A stretch of 42,730 bases of DNA, from positions 1-42,730 of IMG/VR virus record IMGVR_UViG_3300042888_001512; one strand, written 5' to 3'. The translations under genes were made by a program, and so were the position numbers. How positions within the stretch are numbered: the stretch's first letter is position 1; every line of letters starts with the position of its first letter. This stretch comes from a virus. Of this stretch, positions 32,729 to 40,690 are shown one piece after another. Below the pieces are notes generated by a model. That model made no database searches. It was not told the origin of the DNA and saw nothing but the letters and a program-made list of their open reading frames with translations.

Positions 32729-34102
32729 TTAATCAATAAAATGTTCTAAATAATTTTTTAAATCTTCTGGTGTACCTAAACCCCACATTTTTTCAATGTT
32801 ATACGGTTTAAATTTAAAACCATCAGATATAGCTTCATTGTAAACTGGTGCAACATAAAACTCATTATTAACTCTAATGTTTTTTTCAATCATTTGTTCT
32901 GCATATTTAACATAATCAGAACCTTTATTCCAATAATATACCCCAACAGTTGCAATATCACTTATAGGTTTTTTTTCAGCTATTTCAGTTATATAACCAT
33001 TTTCATTTAATTTAACAAAAGACCATTTAGGGTGTGTTGCTTTAAATGTTAACATACCTCCATCTAAATTGTCGTTAGTCATAGAATAGTAGAAACTATT
33101 ACTATCCCACTCAACAAATTGGTCTGAATTTGCTATAAGTAAATGTTTATTATTATTTATATATTCTTTAGCTAAAAGAGTTGTACATGCAGCACCTTCA
33201 GTTACACCGTCAACTTGAACTATTTCGCAATTAGGTGTGATTAGGTTTAATAGGTATTTTAAATTATATTTTTCATAGTGTTCCTTTTGTACTATGTAGA
33301 TAAAATTAGCTTTAATATTTAAGTTTTCAATTACCACTTGAATCATCGGTTTATTATTAACTTCTATAAGTGGTTTAGGGAATGTATATCCAGCTAAACT
33401 AAATCTAGAACCAGCACCTGCCATCGGAATTAAAATGTTAAATTCATCCGATTCCCATTTTTGTTCTGTTTTAGATCCATACGTTACACTTTTAATTAAT
33501 TTTGTTATCTTATCATAGGTAACATCATTTGGTGTTTCTACTGCACATAAATAAGCACCAGAATCCAATGCGGCTTGTCTTCCATGGAAACTATCTTCAA
33601 TAACCATAGTTTCATTTGGTTTAACCCCAGCATGTACCATGCTTTTAAGATACATTTCTGGGTGTGGTTTTGAATATTTGACATCTTCATTACCAAAGTA
33701 ATGATCAACATATTCTAAAAGACCAGTTTTATGTAACATTAATTTAATAGATTCTCTAATAGAATTAGATGCGACATATATTTTATAACCATCTTTTTTA
33801 AGTTTCCTTAAAACATCTTTTAATTTTAAATCTTCTTTTAATTGTTCTTTTATCACATCAAAAGTTAATGTTTGTTTTAACTCCCAAATTTTATTATGAG
33901 TTGACTGCGGTAACCCTTTATCTGTAGATAATAAATTTAATTTGGTTTTGGTTGGTAACCCATCGTATTTAGTTAAGTGTTCTTCTCTGTTTATAGCAAA
34001 TTTCCCATCAATTTGTTCTAAAGCTTTATTTAACGATTCGTAATGTATTTCTTTAGCATCTACTAATACACCATCTAAATCAAAAACTATTAATTTAATC
34101 AT
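32729..34102 (-). CDS. Fusion of HAD phosphatase and sugar nucleotidyltransferase
   Basis: Residues about 1-205 are a beta-phosphoglucomutase-like HAD domain: VFDLDGVLVD (Asp8, Asp10), YVASNS, YSKPHPEMY with the motif III Lys, and MVIEDSFHG. Residues about 220-457 are a nucleotidyltransferase: ILIPMAGAGSRFSLAGYTFPKP with the GxGxRF...KP signature, and LLIANSDQFVEWD with the metal-binding Asp. Both active sites look intact. The pairing suggests a phosphosugar is dephosphorylated at one position or isomerised and then activated as an NDP-sugar. It abuts its neighbours by one base on either side. Substrate unknown. Confidence 0.87.
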   Translation of the reverse strand: MIKLIVFDLDGVLVDAKEIHYESLNKALEQIDGKFAINREEHLTKYDGLPTKTKLNLLSTDKGLPQSTHNKIWELKQTLTFDVIKEQLKEDLKLKDVLRKLKKDGYKIYVASNSIRESIKLMLHKTGLLEYVDHYFGNEDVKYSKPHPEMYLKSMVHAGVKPNETMVIEDSFHGRQAALDSGAYLCAVETPNDVTYDKITKLIKSVTYGSKTEQKWESDEFNILIPMAGAGSRFSLAGYTFPKPLIEVNNKPMIQVVIENLNIKANFIYIVQKEHYEKYNLKYLLNLITPNCEIVQVDGVTEGAACTTLLAKEYINNNKHLLIANSDQFVEWDSNSFYYSMTNDNLDGGMLTFKATHPKWSFVKLNENGYITEIAEKKPISDIATVGVYYWNKGSDYVKYAEQMIEKNIRVNNEFYVAPVYNEAISDGFKFKPYNIEKMWGLGTPEDLKNYLEHFID

Positions 34103-34103
34103 A

Positions 34104-34790
34104 TTAATTTAATTGTTTTAAAACATTTATTTTATTATTATTTGGTTCATTAAAAACCCTATCTTTACCCCCTTTAATTATAAATACACTAGAATTGGTA
34201 TTCATATTAAATTTATATTTTTCTCTAACTTGTTTGGACCATAAAACATCTTCACCTTCACCCCACGATAAACTTTCATCTAATGGGAATTCTAACATAA
34301 CATCTTTTTTGGCAACCCAATACGAACCAGATATGTACATATATTTAGATAAATGTGTCATATCATAAGGTATTAAACAATCTTTACCAATAATATCATC
34401 CATTTGATTACCATTTAATGGCCAAATACACCAATCTCTAAATCTTTCACCATTGTTATTTATTATTTTATCAATTCTTATTTTAAAATTATTACCAGAA
34501 GTTAACTGACCTTGATACCATCCTTCCATTAATTTTATATAATCATGTAAATAAACAATATTTTCAAATTTAGACTCTTTAGTGATTAAATTTTTCTTTT
34601 TTGTTATCCAAGCCTTTTTTAAACTCTCGTCAAAATTTAAAATTTTAGTATTTTTTCTTACAATACTACAGTTACCCACAATTAATATTTCATAATTGGG
34701 TATATTTTCATTTTCTATTGAGTCGATGATCTCATTTATCATCGTATCGTTGTTACCGCCAGTTATTATCCCAAATGTAAAATCCATCAT
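34104..34790 (-). CDS. GT2-like glycosyltransferase
   Basis: The 228-residue protein starts FTFGIITGGNNDTMINEIID, with NYEILIVGNCS (about residues 32-42) as the second strand of a GT-A fold. The donor-site region is less canonical (VYLHDYIKLMEGWY, about 79-92, HDY in place of DxD). YISGSYWVAKKDVMLEFPLD and SWGEGEDVLWSKQVREKY (about 172-190) fit the GG and ED acceptor-side motifs of GT2 enzymes. It overlaps the GT10 gene by 4 bases in ATGATG context. Likely a soluble transferase of unknown specificity. Confidence 0.72.
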   Translation of the reverse strand: MMDFTFGIITGGNNDTMINEIIDSIENENIPNYEILIVGNCSIVRKNTKILNFDESLKKAWITKKKNLITKESKFENIVYLHDYIKLMEGWYQGQLTSGNNFKIRIDKIINNNGERFRDWCIWPLNGNQMDDIIGKDCLIPYDMTHLSKYMYISGSYWVAKKDVMLEFPLDESLSWGEGEDVLWSKQVREKYKFNMNTNSSVFIIKGGKDRVFNEPNNNKINVLKQLN

Positions 34791-35608
34791 TTAAATATTT
34801 TTGTATTCTTATATATCCAATCCTCGGATATTAAAAATTCTTTTGCCTTTTCAAAATTATTTTTTATACTTTCATATTTTTCATTATAGTCTTTTTCAGT
34901 TAAATTGTAAAGTATATTTTCTAACTCATCTACTGTATCAAATACTATAATACCATTAATATCAAAAAAATTTTCTATTGATGGACACCCATAGTATATG
35001 GGGATAGTACCTGTCATAAAACAATCTATTATTTTCTCAGTAAAGTAATAATCCATTTTTATATTTTCAATAACTATAGAAAACCTATAATCGATTAAAC
35101 CTTCCGTTTTTAACTCTATTGGTTTATATCCTCTACCGTAAGTGGTAATTACATCTTTAAATTTATCAATTATCACATGTCTTAATTTATGACCATGTGT
35201 TGTTTTCTTATTAGAGGATATGATAGATACTAATTTGTTTTTTTCATATATTTTTTGTTTTTCTTTAGGTATCCAACATCCACCATGTGGATAAAATAAA
35301 TAATTTTCACCAATATCTAACAAATCTTTATTATATGTTAAAACATTTTTAAAATCATTATTTACTGTTTTAATAAAATTATAAATGTAAGGATTAACAG
35401 ATGGGGGTTCTAATAACCAACCAATTTTATTTTCTGAGTTACCAATATTTAAATTTAGAAAATTATCCGTAAAGAAAGTAGTGTCTTCTAAATTTAAATT
35501 TTCATCCCTATACCACTCAATAAATTTAGATGTTTGGTGATCAGTACTATATTTTGCATGTGAAAAATTAGCGTCAAATATTTTTACTTTTTTTAAATTC
35601 GAATCCAT
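34787..35608 (-). CDS. GT10 alpha-1,3-type fucosyltransferase
   Basis: GT10 enzymes transfer L-fucose from GDP-fucose to N-acetylglucosamine or glucose in an alpha-1,3 (or 1,4) linkage, as in Lewis antigens. Of 273 residues, the family signature is clear at 175-210: YRFSIVIENIKMDYYFTEK followed by IIDCFMTGTIPIYYGCPSI, where the Glu, Tyr and Lys contact GDP-fucose. GRGYKPIELKTEG (158-170) precedes it as expected. No transmembrane anchor, unlike animal enzymes; no heptad-repeat tail, unlike Helicobacter pylori FucTs. It overlaps the GT11 gene by 16 bases, and the GDP-fucose route is encoded in the same run. Family call secure, linkage inferred. Confidence 0.9.
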   Translation of the reverse strand: MDSNLKKVKIFDANFSHAKYSTDHQTSKFIEWYRDENLNLEDTTFFTDNFLNLNIGNSENKIGWLLEPPSVNPYIYNFIKTVNNDFKNVLTYNKDLLDIGENYLFYPHGGCWIPKEKQKIYEKNKLVSIISSNKKTTHGHKLRHVIIDKFKDVITTYGRGYKPIELKTEGLIDYRFSIVIENIKMDYYFTEKIIDCFMTGTIPIYYGCPSIENFFDINGIIVFDTVDELENILYNLTEKDYNEKYESIKNNFEKAKEFLISEDWIYKNTKIFK

Positions 35609-36369
35609 TCTTTAGGTATTAAATCACTGTCATTTATATTTGTTTTTTCTGAAAACCAAATCTTTGGACAAATTATTTTTTTGTTTTTATTTTTATTTAA
35701 CCATGCACCCCACCAAGAAAAAGATGAATTTGCGTTAATATTATTATCACAGTTTTTTATAACTGATAAATCAAATACCTCATCTTCGTAATGAGAATAA
35801 TAAACGTTTTCACCTTTTATATTTTCTTTACACCACCCAATGTCGTCAGAAATAACTATAAAATTATTATCCTTAAAATATTTCATAGATTCTATGTAGT
35901 ATTCTATAGGGCAAGATGGGTGAACGTCTTTAAATTTTAGATAATCACCTCTTCTAACATGAATCGATGTTAAACTTTTACCATTTCTAATTGTATCTAA
36001 ATAATCATTAACTATCTTATCTACATCATCAAAGTAGAAAATTTCTTTTATATAATTTTCTTGATCTTTAAAATATTTTTCACTTTGAAAATATCCGTTA
36101 AGTATTACATTTTTCATATTCGGTATTTCCGAAAAATTAAAATTAAGTTCTTGATATGTAATTAAATTATCACTACTATCAATTACTTTATTTTTTATGT
36201 TTTTAAATATTGTATTAGAATAGTGATTAGAAGGTTTACCCTGATTTGGGGTTTGACAATTACTAAAGTCAAAATAATAATCACTACCTACTTTTTTTGC
36301 GTAACCAATAGTTGTTGCAATTTGAAACATTTGATTACCTAACCCACCTAATAAATTACATGTTATCAT
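35593..36369 (-). CDS. GT11 alpha-1,2-type fucosyltransferase
   Basis: GT11 enzymes add L-fucose from GDP-fucose, usually alpha-1,2 to galactose (H-antigen type). The 258-residue protein carries all signatures: LLGGLGNQMFQIATTIGYA (6-24), SIHVRRGDYLKF (135-146, binding the GDP diphosphate), and SSFSWWGAWL (215-224) near the C-terminus. It is a little shorter than typical bacterial FutC (about 300). No membrane anchor is present. Coupled to the upstream GT2 gene by ATGA and to the GT10 gene by a 16-base overlap. Family assignment is firm; some GT11 enzymes make other linkages, so alpha-1,2 is an inference. Confidence 0.94.
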   Translation of the reverse strand: MITCNLLGGLGNQMFQIATTIGYAKKVGSDYYFDFSNCQTPNQGKPSNHYSNTIFKNIKNKVIDSSDNLITYQELNFNFSEIPNMKNVILNGYFQSEKYFKDQENYIKEIFYFDDVDKIVNDYLDTIRNGKSLTSIHVRRGDYLKFKDVHPSCPIEYYIESMKYFKDNNFIVISDDIGWCKENIKGENVYYSHYEDEVFDLSVIKNCDNNINANSSFSWWGAWLNKNKNKKIICPKIWFSEKTNINDSDLIPKEWIRI

Positions 36370-37232
36370 ATATAATTCCCTATTATTTCTTTTTTAATTT
36401 TAATTATTTCAGTTAAATATTCTTTTTTTATAGATTCATAGAGATTTAATTTTTCTTCACTATTAACCATTTGTTCTTTATTTAAATTTTGTGGTTTATG
36501 ATACATATGATAAATTTCGTTTTTGGGGTTATCGGTAATACCAATACTTTCCATACTTTCTATCTTATCCCAAAAGAATAAATCTTCTGGTGACCAACCA
36601 TAAAATAATTCAGGATCATAACCACCTACTTCAAAAAACAAACTATTTTTAATTAGAATGGATCCTCCAGGTGCGCAACAATCACCTACTTTTAAATCAC
36701 TATCGTCAATTTCATTAATCTGAATCTCACCGTTTTTTATTTTTTCAGTTTGTTCTTCATTAAAATATAAAACCCTTCGTCTATTAAAAGTCTGTATGCA
36801 GTTTACACCCTTTTTTTCAATATTTTCAAAAATATTTTTTATAAAATCATCTTTAACTAAACAGTCTAAATCATGAAATAAAAAATATTCACTATTTTTA
36901 TATAATATAGCACCACTATTATTACATAAACTTTTATTAAAGTAAAAATTATCTGATTCTATAAAAAAATAATCTACATTATTTATTTTACAAATTTCTT
37001 TATGTTGTGATGTTTTAGATTCCTCAACAACAATAATATTTACTTTACGATTATAATTACAAATAGATTTTTTTAATGAAACTATTAACGGTGTAAGAAA
37101 TTCAACTCTACCCCTAACAGGTATGATAATAGTTAACCAATATTTTTTATTGGGTTTCTTCTTTTTTATTCTTTGATATAATTTATCTTGTAAATTTTCA
37201 AAAATAATATTTTTAATTGTTTCCACACTCAC
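36366..37232 (-). CDS. GT2/GT7-like glycosyltransferase, possible galactosyltransferase
   Basis: The 288-residue protein has an N-terminal basic helix, then LTIIIPVRGRVEFLTPLIVS (about 33-52), NIIVVEESKT and a donor site FLFHDLDCLVKDDF (about 116-129). GGYDPELFYGWSPEDLFFWD (about 207-226) strongly resembles the GWxxEDxD acceptor loop of beta-1,4-galactosyltransferases and chondroitin polymerase-type enzymes. If it adds galactose or GalNAc, it could make the acceptor for the GT11 and GT10 fucosyltransferases encoded next. No ATG is available near the N-terminus, so translation probably starts at a GTG (37232, or 37226). It lies 11 bases from the GT25 gene. Confidence 0.85.
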   Translation of the reverse strand: MSVETIKNIIFENLQDKLYQRIKKKKPNKKYWLTIIIPVRGRVEFLTPLIVSLKKSICNYNRKVNIIVVEESKTSQHKEICKINNVDYFFIESDNFYFNKSLCNNSGAILYKNSEYFLFHDLDCLVKDDFIKNIFENIEKKGVNCIQTFNRRRVLYFNEEQTEKIKNGEIQINEIDDSDLKVGDCCAPGGSILIKNSLFFEVGGYDPELFYGWSPEDLFFWDKIESMESIGITDNPKNEIYHMYHKPQNLNKEQMVNSEEKLNLYESIKKEYLTEIIKIKKEIIGNYI

Positions 37233-37243
37233 ACCATTTTATT

Positions 37244-37864
37244 CTAAAATAACCATCTATTGTCCTGTACTGTGTTTTGGATATCACTAAAACTAGGTCT
37301 TTGGGTGGCGATACTAGGGTGAAAGGAATAACAATCATATGATTTTTGTACATCAGAATAATAAACATCAACAGGTTTTTGTTTTCTACCCAAAAGATCT
37401 ATTAATAAATCATAAACACTTTCATTAATACCAATACAATGTGTTGAGTAGGTATTATTACATTTAATAATTTTATCATTTATTAAATTAATTTGGTTAC
37501 CCACATGTTTATTGTGATTGCCACCAAACCACAACATATCCCATTCTTTAGGTAATTGATCGAAATATAAGTTTAAATTATTTATCTCTTCGGTGAATTC
37601 AATATCATCTTCTATCAATAATATATTTTTATATTTTTTTTCTTTTGCGTTTTTAATTAATTTTAAATGAGTTTCAAGTAAACCCAATTCTCCGTTATTA
37701 ATAGGATAAGGGTTATCATTAATTGTGTTACCGTCTACTGCAGAAACTCTATTAACACCATCAAATTGTCCCCATACTTTTAATTCTGTGACAGTTTCTT
37801 CCCATCGATCTTTTCTTCGATCGAGATTAATACAAAATATTTTATCAAAATAATCCTTTATCAT
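37244..37864 (-). CDS. GT25-family glycosyltransferase
   Basis: GT25 enzymes include LPS galactosyltransferases and collagen galactosyl- and glucosyltransferases. The 206 residues show the family N-terminus IFCINLDRRKDRWEET (9-24), VSAVDGNTI, GELGLLETHLKLIKNA (about 58-73), and the donor-binding acidic motif ILLIEDDIEF (about 81-90). HCIGINESVYDLLIDLL and VDVYYSDV (about 140-170) are also family-like. No signal peptide. Coupled to the upstream two-domain transferase gene by ATGA. Galactose is a common GT25 donor, but glucose is possible too. Confidence 0.9.
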   Translation of the reverse strand: MIKDYFDKIFCINLDRRKDRWEETVTELKVWGQFDGVNRVSAVDGNTINDNPYPINNGELGLLETHLKLIKNAKEKKYKNILLIEDDIEFTEEINNLNLYFDQLPKEWDMLWFGGNHNKHVGNQINLINDKIIKCNNTYSTHCIGINESVYDLLIDLLGRKQKPVDVYYSDVQKSYDCYSFHPSIATQRPSFSDIQNTVQDNRWLF

Positions 37865-39267
37865 TTTACCACAATTTTATTATCTTTAATTTCAAAATTT
37901 TTACTTATTATTTTTAAGTATAATTCTTGACTGTTTTTATTCGCATTTGTAGATACAGTTCCATCATTTTCATGATGAAAATATATAAATAATGGTTTAG
38001 GGATTCTTTTACCCACATAACCCTCTTTCATCATTCTTAACCACATATCATAGTCTTCCCACCCATTTAATTCTTCATCATACCCACCTACTTTTTCAAA
38101 AGATTCTCTGTGGAACATAGAACAGTTAACTATGAATGGGCCTTGTACTAATCTTTCCTTACTCCATTCTGGTCTTTGTTCAACACCCTGCATCTGACCA
38201 ACATGATGTGTATCACAATAAACAGGACTTATATTCTTATTTGTACTAAGTATATTAACACAAGTTTTAATATAACCATCCATTACCATATCATCAGAAT
38301 CTAAGGGTAAAATGAATTCCCCCTTTGAGTATTTAAATGCCTCATTTCTCGCAGATGAAGGTCCACCATTTTCTTTATAAACAACTTTTACCCTATCAAC
38401 GGTTTCTAATTGTTTAAGTTTCATTTTCACAAACTCATCTGTTGATCCATCATCGACTAAAATTATTTCATAATTAGTGTAGTCTTGATTAAAAACAGAA
38501 TTTAATGTCTGATTAATTCTATTACCGTAGTTATATATCGGCATCAATATAGAAACTAAAGGTTCTTTATCCTTAACTTTTTTAATATCATAGGTGTATG
38601 GGATAATCTGTGGTAATTTATCCACATATTTATCAACAAATTGTACTCTATTATTTTCCCATTGATCGTTAGTTTGTCCTATGGACAGATGTGTTATAGA
38701 TATATCGGAAATGACACCTACCTTAACACCATTTAAAAAATTATTAAAACAAAAATCTACCTCATAAAAATGAAAACCTTTAATGTCTTCATCAAAAGTT
38801 TGTTTAATATTATTTTTATTAACCACAAAAAATAATCCATCTACAATGATAGTATCTTCTATTTTATTACCAAAATATTCACTATATTTAGACAACCACT
38901 TTTTACCTTCACTTTGGTGATATACTTGTCCGATAACTTCTGTCATCCCACAATCCCACCATCTACCTGATTTTGGTAAGTACTTAGTACCCGCTTTACC
39001 TAAAATACCGTAATCAGAATTTCTTTTAAAATGATTAAGTATTTTTTTACCCCAATTCTTTGTTTCAAAGATTATATCATCATGACAAAAAACTACTATG
39101 TCATTAGTAGTTTCTTTTAGTGCCTTATTATATATTTGGGTTAGTGAATATTCACCGTCATTTATATACTGAATAACCTCTAAGTCTTTATATATCCCAG
39201 AGGTTTCTTCAATATGTTTAATATGATTTTGATTATCTTTCCTAGTTGAGAAAACTACACTAATCAT
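37861..39267 (-). CDS. Two-domain glycosyltransferase (tandem GT-A domains)
   Basis: Residues about 1-220 form one GT-A domain (ISVVFSTRKDNQNHIKHIEE, then DIVVFCHDDIIFETKNWG as donor site). Residues about 235-468 form a canonical GT2 domain with LVSILMPIYNYGNRINQTL, EIILVDDGSTDEF, ENGGPSSARNEAF, FILPLDSDDMVMDGYI and GGYDEELNGWEDYDMWLRM. Two catalytic domains in one soluble chain suggest addition of two sugars in sequence, or an alternating disaccharide as in chondroitin-type synthases. No membrane segment. It overlaps the upstream small gene by 8 bases and the GT25 gene by 4 (ATGA). Confidence 0.9.
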   Translation of the reverse strand: MISVVFSTRKDNQNHIKHIEETSGIYKDLEVIQYINDGEYSLTQIYNKALKETTNDIVVFCHDDIIFETKNWGKKILNHFKRNSDYGILGKAGTKYLPKSGRWWDCGMTEVIGQVYHQSEGKKWLSKYSEYFGNKIEDTIIVDGLFFVVNKNNIKQTFDEDIKGFHFYEVDFCFNNFLNGVKVGVISDISITHLSIGQTNDQWENNRVQFVDKYVDKLPQIIPYTYDIKKVKDKEPLVSILMPIYNYGNRINQTLNSVFNQDYTNYEIILVDDGSTDEFVKMKLKQLETVDRVKVVYKENGGPSSARNEAFKYSKGEFILPLDSDDMVMDGYIKTCVNILSTNKNISPVYCDTHHVGQMQGVEQRPEWSKERLVQGPFIVNCSMFHRESFEKVGGYDEELNGWEDYDMWLRMMKEGYVGKRIPKPLFIYFHHENDGTVSTNANKNSQELYLKIISKNFEIKDNKIVVK

Positions 39268-39520
39268 CTTTTCTTTTTTTAATCCTATCTTTTATTTCTT
39301 TTAGTTTTTTTTTATACCATTCCGTTAACCAACCGTCATTGTAATTAGACATAACTAATTCACCCTCAATTAATTTAATATATTTTTTTAAATCAATTTC
39401 ACCATCCAGTTGTTCTTCTTCTCTAAAAAAATTTCTGACTTTTTGACCTAATTCATAATCATTATGTGTAGTTTTCACCATACTTTTTATAATTTCGTAT
39501 CTAAATTTTTCTTTTTCCAT
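39260..39520 (-). CDS. Small charged unknown protein
   Basis: The 86-residue protein (MEKEKFRYEIIKSMVKTTHN) is helical and highly charged, with a Lys/Arg-rich C-terminus (KKKLKEIKDRIKKRKDD). I place the start at the ATG at 39520; a GTG at 39526 would add two residues and create a GTGA overlap with the dUTPase stop. No family recognised. Position between dUTPase and the glycan block marks the boundary between nucleotide metabolism and glycan genes. Confidence 0.7.
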   Translation of the reverse strand: MEKEKFRYEIIKSMVKTTHNDYELGQKVRNFFREEEQLDGEIDLKKYIKLIEGELVMSNYNDGWLTEWYKKKLKEIKDRIKKRKDD

Positions 39521-39522
39521 AC

Positions 39523-40086
39523 TCACTCTTTTCCTGTAGAACCAAATCCATCACTACCTCTTTCAGTAGACGATAAATCATTTACTTTAATTAATTCAGA
39601 AATACCTTGTCCAACTACATTCATAATAACACCTTGTGCAATTCTTTCACCAGGGTTTATAACATAAACTTTATTACTTAAGTTTATTGCGATGATACTG
39701 ACTTCACCTCTATAACCTTCGTCAACTGTCCCAGGCGTGTTTAAGACACTAATCCCATGTTTTAATGCCATACCACTTCTAGGTCTAACTTGTAATTCCG
39801 TGTTAGATGATAATTCAAATCTTAAACCTGTCGGAATTAAGGCTCTTTCTAGTGGTTTAAGTGTTACTGGTTCTGTTAAGTTAGCCCTAAGGTCAAAACC
39901 ACTATCCCCAACTTTTGCGTATTCAGGATCAGGATTTTTAGAATTATTAGTAAATTTAGTTTTAATTCTAAAATCTGTGAAACTAAAAACATCGTCAAAA
40001 TCACTACCACTGTTTATATTTTCTATTTGATTAACTAAATTTTTAAGTTCCTCTAATTCCTTTAATTCTCTCGATAATTCGTCCAT
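39523..40086 (-). CDS. dut: dUTPase
   Basis: dUTP diphosphatase hydrolyses dUTP to dUMP, which keeps uracil out of phage DNA and feeds dTMP synthesis. The 187 residues include the trimeric dUTPase motifs: GDSGFDLRA (motif 1), RPRSGMALKHGI (motif 2), NTPGTVDEGYRGEV (motif 3), GERIAQGVI (motif 4) and RGSDGFGSTG (motif 5). An additional N-terminal helical segment (residues 1-35, rich in Glu and Leu) extends the usual 140-150 residue core. It follows the HD-domain gene by one base. This is a standard phage nucleotide gene. Confidence 0.97.
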   Translation of the reverse strand: MDELSRELKELEELKNLVNQIENINSGSDFDDVFSFTDFRIKTKFTNNSKNPDPEYAKVGDSGFDLRANLTEPVTLKPLERALIPTGLRFELSSNTELQVRPRSGMALKHGISVLNTPGTVDEGYRGEVSIIAINLSNKVYVINPGERIAQGVIMNVVGQGISELIKVNDLSSTERGSDGFGSTGKE

Positions 40087-40087
40087 A

Positions 40088-40651
40088 TTAATTATTTTGT
40101 TTACATTCGATTATTGATAAGTCATTAGATATTCTTAGTATAGTAGATAATGTACTACCATACCATTTAGATTGTTTATCTTCTTCTGATTTATCAAAAT
40201 TTATAATTGACTGATATTCTTCTTCAGATAATTCTATACCATATTTTAAACAGTAGTAGGCTGATCTTTCACCCACTTTCATAGAAATTAATTCTTCGTT
40301 AAAATCATACATTTTACCAACATTGTTCCTATGCCATTCAGAATCACAGAAATTAAATAAAAATGTTTTACCTATTTGGTGTAGAAAACATACCTTTATA
40401 ATAGATTCTTTATCTACTCTAAGTTCAGTAGGTAGTGTTTCATTTACGTTAATTGCGTACTTAGTCACTTTTAAGATGTGATCCAACAACCCTCCAGGGA
40501 AAGCGTTATACATACTTTTCATATTGGATGCGGGTGCGGTGAATAAATTTTCCCCTAAAAATTTTAACAATTCTTCTGTAAAGATGTTATACATCCCATT
40601 AGTTTTCTCAAACTTTTCTCGATTTTTTAAGATTTTATCTTTTAGTTCCAT
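40088..40651 (-). CDS. HD-domain protein with altered HD signature
   Basis: HD-superfamily proteins are metal-dependent phosphohydrolases, many of which act on nucleotides. The 187-residue protein has PGGLLDHILKVTKYAINV (about residues 52-69) giving the first His, KVCFLHQIGKTFLFNF (about 86-101) at the HDxGK signature, and a C-terminal RISNDLSIIE that can supply the last Asp. The central pair reads His-Gln instead of His-Asp, which should weaken or change metal binding. It lies one base before dUTPase, so a role in nucleotide metabolism or signalling is plausible. Activity uncertain. Confidence 0.75.
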   Translation of the reverse strand: MELKDKILKNREKFEKTNGMYNIFTEELLKFLGENLFTAPASNMKSMYNAFPGGLLDHILKVTKYAINVNETLPTELRVDKESIIKVCFLHQIGKTFLFNFCDSEWHRNNVGKMYDFNEELISMKVGERSAYYCLKYGIELSEEEYQSIINFDKSEEDKQSKWYGSTLSTILRISNDLSIIECKQNN

Positions 40652-40690
40652 ATTTTAATATTTTGTTATAATAATAAGGATTTTATTTGA

